Positions 55,014-64,000 of a stretch of 64,000 nucleotides of DNA are shown one piece after another (within the stretch, counting starts at the first letter, position 1; each line of letters opens with the position of its first letter). The notes beneath the pieces were generated by a model that was not told the DNA's origin, did not search any database, and was given only the letters and a program-made list of their open reading frames with translations. The stretch comes from Mucilaginibacter aquatilis (GTDB lineage Bacteria > Bacteroidota > Bacteroidia > Sphingobacteriales > Sphingobacteriaceae): the NCBI RefSeq assembly GCF_009755275.1, contig NZ_WQLA01000002.1, positions 558,001-622,000 of the forward strand, in the 5' to 3' direction. The position numbers and the translations under genes were made by a program.

Positions 55014-55337
55014 AAGTTTATAATTCTCATAATTCACTTTAACCTTGATGATCATCTCACCTTCGGTTGAGGTGGCGCTTATGCCTGTTAAGCTACATTC
55101 AACAAATGCATGCTAGCTAATGCTTTTACAGCAGTATAAAAACAAATAATAAGCAAAAAAGCCAGTATGTAAGAAGCTGGCATGGCGAGTGTTGCATTTC
55201 ATGTTAGTCCACCTTTTTGCCATATGTTAGCTAGTTCAAAGATATACTTACTAAGCTCACTACATCTAAAAGTAAAATGCTTAAGGTTCGGTATTCTGCT
55301 ATAAAATGACGTATTTAGCATTACAACCAAATTGTAA
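55014..55337. other. Spacer before the lyase/GH88 operon
   Basis: No supported gene; it presumably holds the promoter of the four-gene operon. I could not assign a -7/-33 pair. Confidence 0.4.
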
Positions 55338-56663
55338 ATGCTTAACTTTTTACGTGCCTCTTTTATAGGGTTTGTCACCTTTTTAACTGCTGCTTGTTCT
55401 TTTGCCCAACAGCGGGCCGAGATATCAACAATTGCATCAAACGGTTGGGCCAATAATTCTGTTAATACGGTTATTTTCCGTAAAAACGCCTTAGTTACTT
55501 TTAACAATACGCAGTATGCCGCTTATTATGACAGCGCCAGGTATGTAGTTATTGCAAAGCATACTATTAGTAAAAATAACTGGCAGGTACAAAAAACACA
55601 ATACCAGGGCGATGCTGCCGATGCACACAAGAGCATAAGCATTATGGTTGATGGTGCGGGTTACCTGCACGTTGCCTGGGGGCAGCACAACAATCAATTA
55701 AATTATGCCAAAAGTACAGCACCCGGCTTGTTGCAATTGGGCAGCAAACAAAGTATGGTTGGCCTTAAGGAAGGCCGAGTAAGCTATCCTGAATTCTATC
55801 GAATGGATAACGGCAATCTTTTGTTTTTCTATCGTGATGGAGGGTCGGGGAATGGAAGTTTGGTTATCAACTGCTATGATTGTAAAGCAGCAAAATGGGT
55901 TCGTTTGCAGGAGAACCTGATTGATGGTGAAGGTAAACGAAGTGCCTACTGGCAGGTAGCTACAGATGTAAAAGGAAATATACACCTATCATGGGTATGG
56001 CGCGAAACTCCCGACGTGGCAAGCAATCACGACATGGCTTATGCATGCTCAAACGATGGCGGTAAAACATGGCTTAAATCAAACAGGCAAGTGTATACTT
56101 TACCCATAACGGCCTCCAATGCCGAGTATGCCTGCAAAATTCCTGAAAAGAGCGAGCTCATTAACCAAACATCCATGTTTGCTGATGCGAACGGAACCCC
56201 TTACATAGCCACATATTGGCGCGCGGAAGGCGAAACTGTGCCACAGTACCAATTAATTTTTAAAGACAAACATGGTTGGCATACCCGCAATTTAAAGTTT
56301 CGTACTACACCGTTCAGTCTGAGTGGAACCGGTACCAAGCGTATACCTGTATCACGCCCACAAATAATTGCCTGGAAAAATGGCAAAAGTATGGCTGCCG
56401 GGTTAGTTTTCAGAGACGAGGAGCGGGGTAATAAGGTGTCGATTGCTGTTAACAACAATTTAGCAGCAAATAAATGGCAGGTGTCAAACCTAACCGAACA
56501 GCAGGTAGGCTCATGGGAACCTACTTATGATACTGAACTGTGGAAAAACAAGGGCATACTCAGTTTATTCATACAACAAACCACCCAAATTGATGGCGAA
56601 GGCAAGGCTAATAATCCACCTTCACCTGTGCAGGTACTGCAATGGAAACCAATAACCAAATAA
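55338..56663 (+). CDS. BNR-repeat beta-propeller protein, probable polysaccharide lyase
   Basis: The 441-residue precursor has a signal peptide ending AACSFAQ. The mature part has propeller-like blades (HVAWGQHNNQLNYAKS; SWVWRETPD; YACSNDGGKTW with the BNR/Asp-box pattern SxDxGxTW) and matches the BNR_4 family. That family includes ulvan-lyase-like enzymes (PL24/PL25-type, seven-bladed propellers), where His, Tyr and Arg residues act in beta-elimination; candidates here are the H of WGQHNN and FYRDGGSG. It is first in a tight operon with a GH88 enzyme, which acts on lyase products, supporting a lyase role by context. The exact substrate is inferred. Confidence 0.75.
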   Translation: MLNFLRASFIGFVTFLTAACSFAQQRAEISTIASNGWANNSVNTVIFRKNALVTFNNTQYAAYYDSARYVVIAKHTISKNNWQVQKTQYQGDAADAHKSISIMVDGAGYLHVAWGQHNNQLNYAKSTAPGLLQLGSKQSMVGLKEGRVSYPEFYRMDNGNLLFFYRDGGSGNGSLVINCYDCKAAKWVRLQENLIDGEGKRSAYWQVATDVKGNIHLSWVWRETPDVASNHDMAYACSNDGGKTWLKSNRQVYTLPITASNAEYACKIPEKSELINQTSMFADANGTPYIATYWRAEGETVPQYQLIFKDKHGWHTRNLKFRTTPFSLSGTGTKRIPVSRPQIIAWKNGKSMAAGLVFRDEERGNKVSIAVNNNLAANKWQVSNLTEQQVGSWEPTYDTELWKNKGILSLFIQQTTQIDGEGKANNPPSPVQVLQWKPITK

Positions 56664-56667
56664 TAAA

Positions 56668-57879
56668 ATGCTATTCACAAAATCGGCATTAACGGGATGC
56701 CTCATAAGCTTGATGGCACTTACGTCAGCTAATGCACAAAAATTAAATATATTCAAGGCTGATAAAGACCTTTCGAGAATGCTGAACTCGCAATTTAAGG
56801 ATGCGGCCACGCAGTATAAACTGCAAATGAAGCGCATTAAGCCTGAACGTTTCCCCAAAACTTATTATGCTAAAACCGATAGTCTGGAAACCAGTAACTC
56901 AGGATGGTGGTGTAGTGGCTTTACGCCCGGCACCTTGCTATATTTATATAAGGAAACCAAAGATAAAGACCTGCTTAATGATGCCGAAATGATGTTAGGC
57001 TGGTTAAAAAAAGAGCAATACAACAAAACAACACACGATTTAGGCTTTATGATGTATTGCAGCTTTGGCAATGCACTGCAAATTGCACCTAAAGCTGAAT
57101 ATAAAGAGATCCTCATCAACAGCGCAAAGTCGCTCATAACAAGGTTTGATCCCAAAGTAAAAGCAATAAAATCATGGGATTCAAAGAAACCGGAGTACCT
57201 GGTTATTATTGATAACATGATGAACCTTGAATTGCTGTTTTGGGCTACACGCACCACCGGCGATTCATCATTTTACAAGGTGGCGGTTACACATGCTAAT
57301 ACTACGTTGAAAAATCATTTTCGCAGCAATTACAGTTCATATCATGTAATTGATTATAACCCGCTGAACGGAGAGGTGCAGAAAAAGAAAACTGCGCAAG
57401 GATACGCCGATGAGTCGGCCTGGGCTCGTGGTCAGGCCTGGGGCTTATACGGCTATACAGTAATGTACCGCCAGACTAAAGATAAACGCTATTTAGAACA
57501 GGCAAATCGTATCGCTTCTTTTATCTTAAATCATCCTAATTTACCTAAAGACAAAATACCTTACTGGGATTTCAACGCACCCGACATTCCAAATGCATTA
57601 CGCGATGCATCTGCAGGGGCAGTTATGGCTTCGGCATTGCTGGAGCTTTGTCGCTATGTGAGCCCACCCGAGGGCAAAACCTATTTCAGCGCGGCTCAAA
57701 CCATCCTCAAAAATTTGTCTACAGCGCCTTACAAAGCCACTCAAGGAACCAACGGCGGCTTTATATTACAGCACAGTGTAGGCCACAAGCCGCAAGGTAC
57801 TGAGGTTGATGTACCACTAACCTACGCCGATTATTATTTTGTTGAGGCGTTAATGCGTTATAAGCAGTTTACAAAATGA
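56668..57879 (+). CDS. GH88 unsaturated glucuronyl hydrolase
   Basis: GH88 enzymes hydrate and so remove the unsaturated uronic acid that a polysaccharide lyase leaves on its products. The 403-residue precursor has a signal peptide ending TSANAQ and an (alpha/alpha)6 barrel. The active-site pair is represented by THDLGFMMY and IDNMMNLELLFWA, and YADESAWARGQAWGLYGY and AGAVMASALLELCRY are typical. It begins 4 bases after the lyase-like gene, and the following gene overlaps its end. Confidence 0.92.
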   Translation: MLFTKSALTGCLISLMALTSANAQKLNIFKADKDLSRMLNSQFKDAATQYKLQMKRIKPERFPKTYYAKTDSLETSNSGWWCSGFTPGTLLYLYKETKDKDLLNDAEMMLGWLKKEQYNKTTHDLGFMMYCSFGNALQIAPKAEYKEILINSAKSLITRFDPKVKAIKSWDSKKPEYLVIIDNMMNLELLFWATRTTGDSSFYKVAVTHANTTLKNHFRSNYSSYHVIDYNPLNGEVQKKKTAQGYADESAWARGQAWGLYGYTVMYRQTKDKRYLEQANRIASFILNHPNLPKDKIPYWDFNAPDIPNALRDASAGAVMASALLELCRYVSPPEGKTYFSAAQTILKNLSTAPYKATQGTNGGFILQHSVGHKPQGTEVDVPLTYADYYFVEALMRYKQFTK

Positions 57880-59108
57880 AGTCTAAAAGCATTTTACTAA
57901 CACTTATTGTTTTAACGCTTACCGGTATCAGTGTTTTTGCACAACGGGGTAAAACGTCAAACAGGAGGATGCAATGGCTCAACTACCTGGACAAGATTGC
58001 CCGGCCGGTTATGACGAATATTGCTGCCGATGAGCTAAAGGTTAATATGCCTGTTGAGTTGTCTGAAAAGGTTGACAACAAAGAGAATCGTGCTAAAGTA
58101 GCCTACCTGGAGGCATTTGGTCGTACGCTAAGCGGCATCGCACCGTGGTTACAACTGGAAGGCGGTAATGCTGCAGAGGTAAAGCTTCGTGATCAATACC
58201 GAACTTGGGCCATTAAGGGAATTACCAACGCAGTAAATCCTAATGCCAGGGACTACCTCGAATGGAGTGGCGGGCAGCCGCTGGTTGATGCATCGTTTGT
58301 GGCTATTGCGTTAATCCGTTGCCCGTGGTTGTGGGAACATTTGGAAAGTAACGTTCAAAATAATGTGATTACTGCATTGCAGCTAACCCGAAAAACGGTT
58401 CCTGTTTACAGCAATTGGATATTGTTTACGGGCGCCATAGAGGCCTTCTTTATGAAGTATGGATTAGGTCATGATCCAGTTCGTATTGAGTATGGCATAC
58501 GTGAATTTACTCAGCACTGGTATGTGGGTGATGGGCTGTTTTCTGATGGGATGGAGTTTCATCTTGATTACTATAACAGCATTGTAATCCAGCCTTACCT
58601 GAGCGATATACTTGATGTAGCGGGAATGAAGTCGAATAAATACACTGCGGAACGGAACAAGGTGATGCAAATAGGTAAACGTTATTCACAAGTTCTTGAA
58701 CGCCTTATTGGCGCCGATGGTTCATATCCGGTAATAGGGCGCTCAATTGCTTACCGTTGTGGTGTTTTTCATCATTTAGCCAACGTGTCGCTCAAAAAGC
58801 AATTACCAGAATCATTAAAGCTTGGCCAAATACGCGAAGCCTTAACCGCTGTAATTAATAAAACCATTGGTGCAACAGGAACTTTTAATAATAAAGGATG
58901 GCTGAATATAGGCTTACATGGCAAGCAACCCGGATTAGCTGAGGGTTATATTAACACAGGAAGTTTATACCTATGTACAAATGTTTTTCTTCCACTTGGC
59001 TTGCCTGAAACTGATGAATTTTGGAGCTCACCCGCAGCCCCCTGGACAGCCGTTAACGTTTGGAGTGGCAAAAATATGCCAGCTGACCATGCTTTTGACT
59101 TAAAGTGA
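57876..59108 (+). CDS. DUF2264 (GH154-like) glycosidase
   Basis: The 410-residue precursor has a signal peptide ending GISVFAQ. DUF2264 proteins have been placed in GH154, where beta-glucuronidase activity is known. Marks here include WLNYLDKIARPVM, EAFGRTLSGIAPWLQL, NWILFTGAIEAFFMKYG, GDGLFSDGMEFHLDYYNS and GSYPVIGRSIAYRCG. The start overlaps the GH88 stop (ATGA) and the end overlaps the next gene by one base, so coupling is strong. Specificity for a uronic-acid side group is inference from context. Confidence 0.88.
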   Translation: MKSKSILLTLIVLTLTGISVFAQRGKTSNRRMQWLNYLDKIARPVMTNIAADELKVNMPVELSEKVDNKENRAKVAYLEAFGRTLSGIAPWLQLEGGNAAEVKLRDQYRTWAIKGITNAVNPNARDYLEWSGGQPLVDASFVAIALIRCPWLWEHLESNVQNNVITALQLTRKTVPVYSNWILFTGAIEAFFMKYGLGHDPVRIEYGIREFTQHWYVGDGLFSDGMEFHLDYYNSIVIQPYLSDILDVAGMKSNKYTAERNKVMQIGKRYSQVLERLIGADGSYPVIGRSIAYRCGVFHHLANVSLKKQLPESLKLGQIREALTAVINKTIGATGTFNNKGWLNIGLHGKQPGLAEGYINTGSLYLCTNVFLPLGLPETDEFWSSPAAPWTAVNVWSGKNMPADHAFDLK

Positions 59109-60277
59109 TGAGGTTGCTTTATACAAAGACGATGAAATATAAGCTAAGCCTCATTTTATTACTGCTAACAAGTGCAACCTTCGCGCAAGATTCCACTTTT
59201 GCGCGTCGCATGGTTGATACCCTCACATCAAAACAGTTTTGGGGTCGTGGCTACACTAATGATGGTATGGGTAAGGCAGCGGCATTCATAGCTCATGAGT
59301 TCAAAAGCTACGGTATAAAGCCTATGAGCGGCAAAGGCTTTATGCAGCCGTTTAGTTTCAACGTAAATACTTTCCCGGGTAAGATGGAGCTGGTTATTAA
59401 TGGGAACACCTTAATACCTGGTCGGGATTTTATTGTAGGGCCGGAGAGTAAAGGTGTTGCTGGTAAGGGTGACTTATTCCAGAAAGACAGCGTAACGTTT
59501 ATTGAGGGGCAAAAGCGAATCGTGCTGACATTAAAAGATAAACTTACCTGGTCTGTTTCACAGCAGGTGGCCGATTACACTTCCATTGAAATTGATAAAA
59601 AAGCTCTTAAAGAGGTACCAATAAATGTTAGCGTAAACATTGAGAACAAGTTTGTAGAAGCCTTTGAAGCTAACAATGTTTGCGGGTTGGTAAAAGGTAC
59701 CGTTAAACCTGACTCTGTTATAATAATTACAGCTCATTATGACCACTTGGGTGGAATGGGTAAAGAAACCTATTTTCCTGGAGCCAATGATAACGCCAGC
59801 GGCGTTAGCTTGTTGCTTAGCTTAGCTAAGTATTACGCTGCACATCCGCAGCCATATACTATGGCATTTATTTGCTTCGCGGGCGAAGAAGCCGGCATAT
59901 TAGGTTCCAAATTTTTTACCGAGAATCCGCTAATCCCGCTGAATAATGTTAAATTTTTAGTCAACACCGATTTGGCCGGTACCGGCGAAGACGGTATAAC
60001 TGTGGTTAACGCAACCATATATCCTAAACAATTTGAGTTGCTCAAACAAATTAATGCGCAAGGCAACTATCTTGTTAAAGTCGTTCCACGCGGAAAGGCA
60101 GCCAACAGTGATCATTACTGGTTTACAGAGAAAGGCGTACCGGCTTTCTTCTTTTACACAATGGGCGGCATCAAAGCCTATCATGACGTATTTGATGTAA
60201 GTAAAACCCTGCCGTTAAATAAATACAATAGTTTATTTAAGTTGATGAACGGGTTTGTAACGGCATTGCAGCAATAG
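59108..60277 (+). CDS. Secreted M28-family zinc peptidase
   Basis: The product has 389 residues if it starts at the ATG at 59108, whose first base is the last base of the upstream stop (TGATG); an ATG at 59132 also gives a good signal peptide (MKYKLSLILLLLTSATFAQ). M28 metal ligands are all present: HYDHLG, GANDNASG, AGEEAGILG, NTDLAGTG and AYHDVFD. Expect a periplasmic or surface aminopeptidase. Its place as the last gene of a glycan operon is unusual; it may trim glycoprotein substrates or be cotranscribed by chance. Confidence 0.9.
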   Translation: MRLLYTKTMKYKLSLILLLLTSATFAQDSTFARRMVDTLTSKQFWGRGYTNDGMGKAAAFIAHEFKSYGIKPMSGKGFMQPFSFNVNTFPGKMELVINGNTLIPGRDFIVGPESKGVAGKGDLFQKDSVTFIEGQKRIVLTLKDKLTWSVSQQVADYTSIEIDKKALKEVPINVSVNIENKFVEAFEANNVCGLVKGTVKPDSVIIITAHYDHLGGMGKETYFPGANDNASGVSLLLSLAKYYAAHPQPYTMAFICFAGEEAGILGSKFFTENPLIPLNNVKFLVNTDLAGTGEDGITVVNATIYPKQFELLKQINAQGNYLVKVVPRGKAANSDHYWFTEKGVPAFFFYTMGGIKAYHDVFDVSKTLPLNKYNSLFKLMNGFVTALQQ

Positions 60278-60301
60278 TTATGATTTATGAGAATGAGCAA
60301 A

Positions 60302-60333
60302 TTGACTGATTGTTGCTTATTATAGTATATTCG
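60302..60333 (+). promoter_or_regulatory. Candidate promoter for the 60.4 kb gene
   Basis: TTG (60302-60304), 21-base spacer, TATATTCG (60326-60333), one mismatch from TAnnTTTG. The ATG follows 27 bases later. Confidence 0.35.
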
Positions 60334-60360
60334 CTTTTCAAACACTTAAACCTTATTTAA

Positions 60361-61632
60361 ATGAAAGCGTTCAGCTTACTCTTGGTTAGCTTGTTATTCA
60401 GCGGGATAACTTATGCCCAATCCAACTATAAAAGTGGTTATGTTATAACAACAGCTAAGGATACGCTTAAAGGATACATTGACTTTCAGGAATGGGTTAA
60501 ATCACCTGTAAGTATTAAATATAAACAGCAGCTAACCGATAAAAGTTATACTACTTATGAGCCATCAAACTTAAGGGGATTTAAAATTAAAGGTGTTTGT
60601 GAGTATATAAGCTTTGAAGGAAATATCAGTGCCGACGAAATTTTTTATCCGAATTTGCCTTTAAATTTAGATACCTCTGTTGTACACAAAGCTATTTTCT
60701 TAGAAAAGTTAACTGCTGGTACTGCAATTAATCTCTACTATCACCGTGATGAAATAAGACACCGTTTTTTTATTGAGGACAATAGCGCGCCTATTATGGA
60801 GCTAATTTATCATGAGTATTACAACAATGATAAAAGCAAAGTACTTAAAGATTTAAAATACAAGCAACAACTTACCTTATTGGTGGGTAAATACCTTGAA
60901 AATAACGCGGGTTTAATAGATAAAATTGAAGACGTATCTTTCGATAAAAACTCGCTAAAAACATTCATTAATGCCGTGAATGCTGGCAATGGAGCACCGA
61001 GTATTCAGCCTGTAGAAAAACTCAAAGTCTCTGGTTTTAGTTTTTTTGCTGGGGTAGGTGTAAACTATTCTAAGATGAAAGTAAGCGGTCCGCTTGATTT
61101 GAGTGCCGCACCAGCCGGTAAATCATACGGCCCGTTATTATATGCCGGGGTAAACTTTTTCCCTAACGAAAAGACAAGAAAGTTAGCTTTTCAAGCCGAA
61201 TTAAGTGCCTGGAAAAGTAAGCATGAGTTGACAGTTGAATCTAAGTACAGTGATTTCTCACCCATATATAAAGGCGCAATAGACCACTGGAGAGTCAGAC
61301 GTTCAAATTTGTCTATAGCACCCGGAGTGCTATATAATTTTTACAATACTAATGCAGTTAAATTATATGCAGGAGCTGGTTTTGCAATCAATATTTCCAC
61401 CTCTAACGCTAGCCATGTCTTAATTGATCCGAAGACAAATAATAAGCTTTTTGATTTAAATGAGATACCTTTTAAAAAGCTTTGGGTAAACTTTCCGTTA
61501 AAGGCGGGTGCCGTTGTTGCTAATAAGATAGATTTTACGCTTAAATATTTGCCCTCAACCGACATCAGCGATTACAAAAGTTCTTCGGTTTCAGGTGACA
61601 CATTTTTCTTAGGTGCGGCATACATATTTTAA
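60361..61632 (+). CDS. Exported protein with C-terminal outer-membrane barrel, unknown function
   Basis: The 423-residue precursor has a signal peptide ending SGITYAQ. Residues ~20-210 are mixed (SGYVITTAKDTLKGYIDFQE; GTAINLYYHRDEIRHRFFIE). Residues ~225-423 form a PorT-like beta-barrel (GFSFFAGVGVNYSKMKVSGP; LYAGAGFAINIS) ending in GAAYIF with a terminal Phe. This two-part architecture is common among uncharacterised Bacteroidota outer-membrane proteins. Confidence 0.78.
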   Translation: MKAFSLLLVSLLFSGITYAQSNYKSGYVITTAKDTLKGYIDFQEWVKSPVSIKYKQQLTDKSYTTYEPSNLRGFKIKGVCEYISFEGNISADEIFYPNLPLNLDTSVVHKAIFLEKLTAGTAINLYYHRDEIRHRFFIEDNSAPIMELIYHEYYNNDKSKVLKDLKYKQQLTLLVGKYLENNAGLIDKIEDVSFDKNSLKTFINAVNAGNGAPSIQPVEKLKVSGFSFFAGVGVNYSKMKVSGPLDLSAAPAGKSYGPLLYAGVNFFPNEKTRKLAFQAELSAWKSKHELTVESKYSDFSPIYKGAIDHWRVRRSNLSIAPGVLYNFYNTNAVKLYAGAGFAINISTSNASHVLIDPKTNNKLFDLNEIPFKKLWVNFPLKAGAVVANKIDFTLKYLPSTDISDYKSSSVSGDTFFLGAAYIF

Positions 61633-61662
61633 ACGTTACTTTTACCACTGCGTTAAATTTCA

Positions 61663-61995
61663 ATGATAAAATACATCTTCCTCTTCATCGCCATCATTTC
61701 GGAAGTGATTGCTACCAGTGCCCTTAAGGCATCTGATCAGTTTAGCCGCTTTTGGCCGTCGGTTTTGGTAGTGTTGGGTTATGCCTCAGCGTTTTACTTT
61801 TTAAGTTTAACGCTTAAAGTGCTTAATATGGGTATTGCTTATGCTATATGGTCGGGTATCGGTATCGTGTTAGTTTCTATAGCAGGTATGGTAATTTATA
61901 AGCAAAAGCTCGATTTGCCTGCAATTTTAGGCATGGCGTTAATTGTGGTCGGGGTGTTGGTTATTAATCTTTTTTCTAAATCGGCAGCGCATTAA
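61663..61995 (+). CDS. Small multidrug resistance (SMR) transporter
   Basis: The 110-residue protein has four membrane helices and the SMR essential Glu in IISEVIATSALKAS (helix 1) with the GIAYAIWSGIGIVLV motif of helix 3. SMR proteins work as dimers, exporting cationic compounds by proton antiport; substrate is not predictable. It follows the barrel gene by 30 bases and could be cotranscribed with it. Confidence 0.93.
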   Translation: MIKYIFLFIAIISEVIATSALKASDQFSRFWPSVLVVLGYASAFYFLSLTLKVLNMGIAYAIWSGIGIVLVSIAGMVIYKQKLDLPAILGMALIVVGVLVINLFSKSAAH

Positions 61996-62065
61996 GCTTG
62001 AATGTTGCCATGCCGCGTTTGAGCTGCCTGTTTAGGTAGCACATATGCTGCTTTATTCCTTGTGT

Positions 62066-64000
62066 CTACAACGGCACAATCACTTTTAAACTCACATTTC
62101 TGCCAATGTTATAAATGCCCGAACGGCCGTTTGGTGAAGCTTGATAGTACTCAAAATACTTTAAGCGATTCAGATTAGATTGATAGGCCTTATCAAAAAT
62201 ATTATCAACCTGCAAAAAAACATCCAGTACAGTTTTGCCGGCCTTATTTTTAATGCCCGACCCTAAGCCTGCGTTCCAAAGCGTGTAGCCCGGTGTGGCG
62301 GTTTCTGTGTTATCTAAAGCGTAAAAGCGGTTTTGAGTGGCATATGCATCGGCTTCAAGTTTTATATAAGGTTTACTGAACGTTTTAGATTCTGGTGATA
62401 AGTTTACGCGCATCTCAGAGCGTAAATGTAAAGGCGGAATAAATGGCAGATATTTGGCGTCATTACCTGCACGGGCCAATAATTCGGGATTTTTGTTGAG
62501 GCCGGTTACATAGGCCAGGCTGTTATTCCAACAAAACCATTTTAACTTTTCCGGGTGTAGGTTTATGGTTACCTCGGCACCATACAGTCGAGCTTCTGAC
62601 TGTTGGTACTGGTAGGTGCTATTGCCGGGCACAATAACTACAGGCTGCCCGTTGGCATCGTTTAAACGTGCCTGGTATATATAATTGTAAATATAATTGT
62701 TAAAAAGTTCGGCACTGATGTCGGCATCTTTAAGGTAGGCAATTATACCAATATCCTGCTGAATGTTAAACTCGGGCTTGAAGGTGCGGTTACCTAAGTA
62801 AACAATATGCGCACCAGGGTCAAGACCGTTTGAGCCAATCTCAGTAATATTTGGTGCACGATAACCACGGGCAACATTTGCTTTAAGCAACAGCCGTTCG
62901 CTCATGTTGTACGTTAAACCCAAACTACCCGACCAACCATTATATCGTTTACTAAACGCCGGAAACTGCAGGTAAGTGCCCACGGTATCAGCCCCGGTAA
63001 CATGTTTCTGAAATCCGTTTTGCGGGTTATCGGCTACAAAAAAGTTATCCCAGTTAATGTGGCGGTTATCCAAACGTAAACCTCCGCTTATATCAACAGG
63101 ACCAAAGCTTTTTTTGGCGAAGATGAACACGCCAATATCAAACAAATCATAATCGGGTATTGGGAAATCGGTGGCATCCTTACTGCGATTGGTTTGGTAC
63201 ATACCGTTTACACCAACCGAAGTTTCTATACCCCCAATTTGCGGCAGGTTGTATTTAACATCGTAGTTAAGCGTGTTCAATACCACATACAAACCAGCCT
63301 GACTAGGTTGTGTTGGATGATTATACTCCCGTCTTACACTTTGTTGACCGCCAATTAACAAGTTTATATTGCCCTCGCCTACATTAAACTGGCTGCTGTT
63401 GTACAGGCGGTAATGTTGTATATGCTGGTAAAGCGGGTTCAGTTTGTAGGTCTTCAATTCATTTTCCGGAACAATGGGACGATTTTCAATATCATCACCA
63501 TCATCCAATACCTGCCTTGTAAAACGGCGGGTTAGCGAGTCGCGGCTGCCATCGGGTATCTCTTGTTTATTGTTAAACAAGGTGACAGCAAATTGCGTGT
63601 AGCCCCATTTTTTATCAACCCGTGCCATGGCCGATAGGTTAAGCTCATTATATGCCGTTCCGTAAACACGTCCATCTACACTGTTTTTATAATTGTGTGC
63701 CAGTTTACCGGTTGCGCGGGCGGTAAAACGCCAGTCGTTATGCTTGTAGGCCAACCCTAATGATGAACCTATGAGGCCGTTGTTGGTATGATAATCAACC
63801 GTATAATCGCCTTTAAGGGTATTGTTTTCATAATTGGGTAGGTAGGGTATCATATTAATTACACCCGCCAAGGCATCCGAACCGTAAGATAAACTGGCCG
63901 GGCCTTTAACCACTTCAGCGCGGGCAATGCCATACTGGTCTATTTCAATACCATGCTCATCGCCCCATTGCTGGCCTTCCTGGCGTATGCCATCATATAG
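62066..64000 (-). CDS. TonB-dependent receptor, 5' end cut by window
   Basis: Outer-membrane active transporter. The open frame enters from the right edge with plug-domain sequence (GIARAEVVKGPASLSYGSDA, then LAGVINMIPY) and runs to a stop at 62066 with barrel strands throughout (KANVARGYRAPNITEIGSNG) and the final strand NVSLKVIVPL. The N-terminal signal peptide, any carboxypeptidase-like domain and the TonB box lie outside the window. The form of the barrel suggests an iron-siderophore or similar receptor rather than a SusC-type one, since it has no SusD partner downstream; the substrate is unknown. Confidence 0.93.
   Translation of the reverse strand, partial: LYDGIRQEGQQWGDEHGIEIDQYGIARAEVVKGPASLSYGSDALAGVINMIPYLPNYENNTLKGDYTVDYHTNNGLIGSSLGLAYKHNDWRFTARATGKLAHNYKNSVDGRVYGTAYNELNLSAMARVDKKWGYTQFAVTLFNNKQEIPDGSRDSLTRRFTRQVLDDGDDIENRPIVPENELKTYKLNPLYQHIQHYRLYNSSQFNVGEGNINLLIGGQQSVRREYNHPTQPSQAGLYVVLNTLNYDVKYNLPQIGGIETSVGVNGMYQTNRSKDATDFPIPDYDLFDIGVFIFAKKSFGPVDISGGLRLDNRHINWDNFFVADNPQNGFQKHVTGADTVGTYLQFPAFSKRYNGWSGSLGLTYNMSERLLLKANVARGYRAPNITEIGSNGLDPGAHIVYLGNRTFKPEFNIQQDIGIIAYLKDADISAELFNNYIYNYIYQARLNDANGQPVVIVPGNSTYQYQQSEARLYGAEVTINLHPEKLKWFCWNNSLAYVTGLNKNPELLARAGNDAKYLPFIPPLHLRSEMRVNLSPESKTFSKPYIKLEADAYATQNRFYALDNTETATPGYTLWNAGLGSGIKNKAGKTVLDVFLQVDNIFDKAYQSNLNRLKYFEYYQASPNGRSGIYNIGRNVSLKVIVPL

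Noticed and set aside
55199..55507. Minus-strand 102-codon frame overlapping the lyase-like gene start
   Set aside because: Overlaps a well-supported signal-peptide gene and shows no family features.
1..64000. CRISPR array, insertion sequence or rRNA operon
   Set aside because: No regularly spaced repeats, transposase-like frame with inverted ends, or rRNA sequence was seen by eye; a self-comparison was not possible.

Overview
The window is a chromosomal segment of a Bacteroidota bacterium, most likely family Sphingobacteriaceae (Mucilaginibacter or Pedobacter-like; the genus is inference). Evidence: the type IX secretion/gliding protein SprA next to ruvA, gldA and a fused gldF-gldG, DUF4397 lipoproteins, many small outer-membrane beta-barrels, frequent TTG/GTG starts, and at least one textbook Bacteroidota promoter (TTTG, 20 nt, TACATTTG) upstream of rpsT. 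Most of the window is ordinary core genome of about 40-45% G+C by eye.

Layout. 1-9.7 kb (minus strand): sprA (3' end cut by the window), ruvA, maeB. 10-17.4 kb (plus): a PAS/HEIRRP signalling gene broken by an in-frame stop, a large exported macroglobulin-like/plug-domain protein, and an 1160-residue multi-PAS histidine kinase. 17.4-26.4 kb (mostly minus): radC, a DPP IV-type peptidase, rpsT, three DUF4397 lipoproteins, a DedA protein, a zinc-dependent phospholipase-like protein (plus) and dnaN. 26.4-33.1 kb: gldFG fusion, a cluster of small beta-barrel genes including one frameshifted pseudogene, gldA and a polyprenyl diphosphate synthase. 33.2-34.8 kb: a candidate small RNA with a strong terminator, tRNA-Ser(GGA), a small lipoprotein and a stretch of gene remnants (AraC HTH fragment, beta-barrel tail). 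34.9-45.0 kb: NagB/PIG-L fusion, M1 peptidase, HupE-like protein, DUF6702 protein, PH-domain protein, another beta-barrel, an OmpA-like lipoprotein, an uncharacterised lipoprotein and a methyltransferase. 45.2-46.8 kb: a visibly A+T-rich two-gene insertion (KilA-N protein plus an unrecognised protein). 46.8-52.4 kb: mlaF-mlaE, an SDR, a PspC/LiaF-like envelope-stress pair, a YdcF-like protein and a small acidic protein. 52.8-60.3 kb: a glycan-degradation locus (GH78-like, BNR/beta-propeller polysaccharide lyase-like, GH88, DUF2264/GH154-like, M28 peptidase). 60.4-64 kb: an exported barrel protein, an SMR transporter and a TonB-dependent receptor cut by the right edge.

How the genes work together. 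SprA, GldA and GldFG are parts of the T9SS/gliding machinery. The 52.8-60.3 kb enzymes fit stepwise attack on a rhamnose- and uronic-acid-containing polysaccharide: lyase cleavage, removal of unsaturated uronic acids by GH88, of uronic acids by the DUF2264 protein and of rhamnose by the GH78-like enzyme. No SusC/SusD pair or dedicated regulator is next to them. The best candidate for something undescribed is the A+T-rich KilA-N pair at 45.2-46.8 kb; its function cannot be told from sequence alone.
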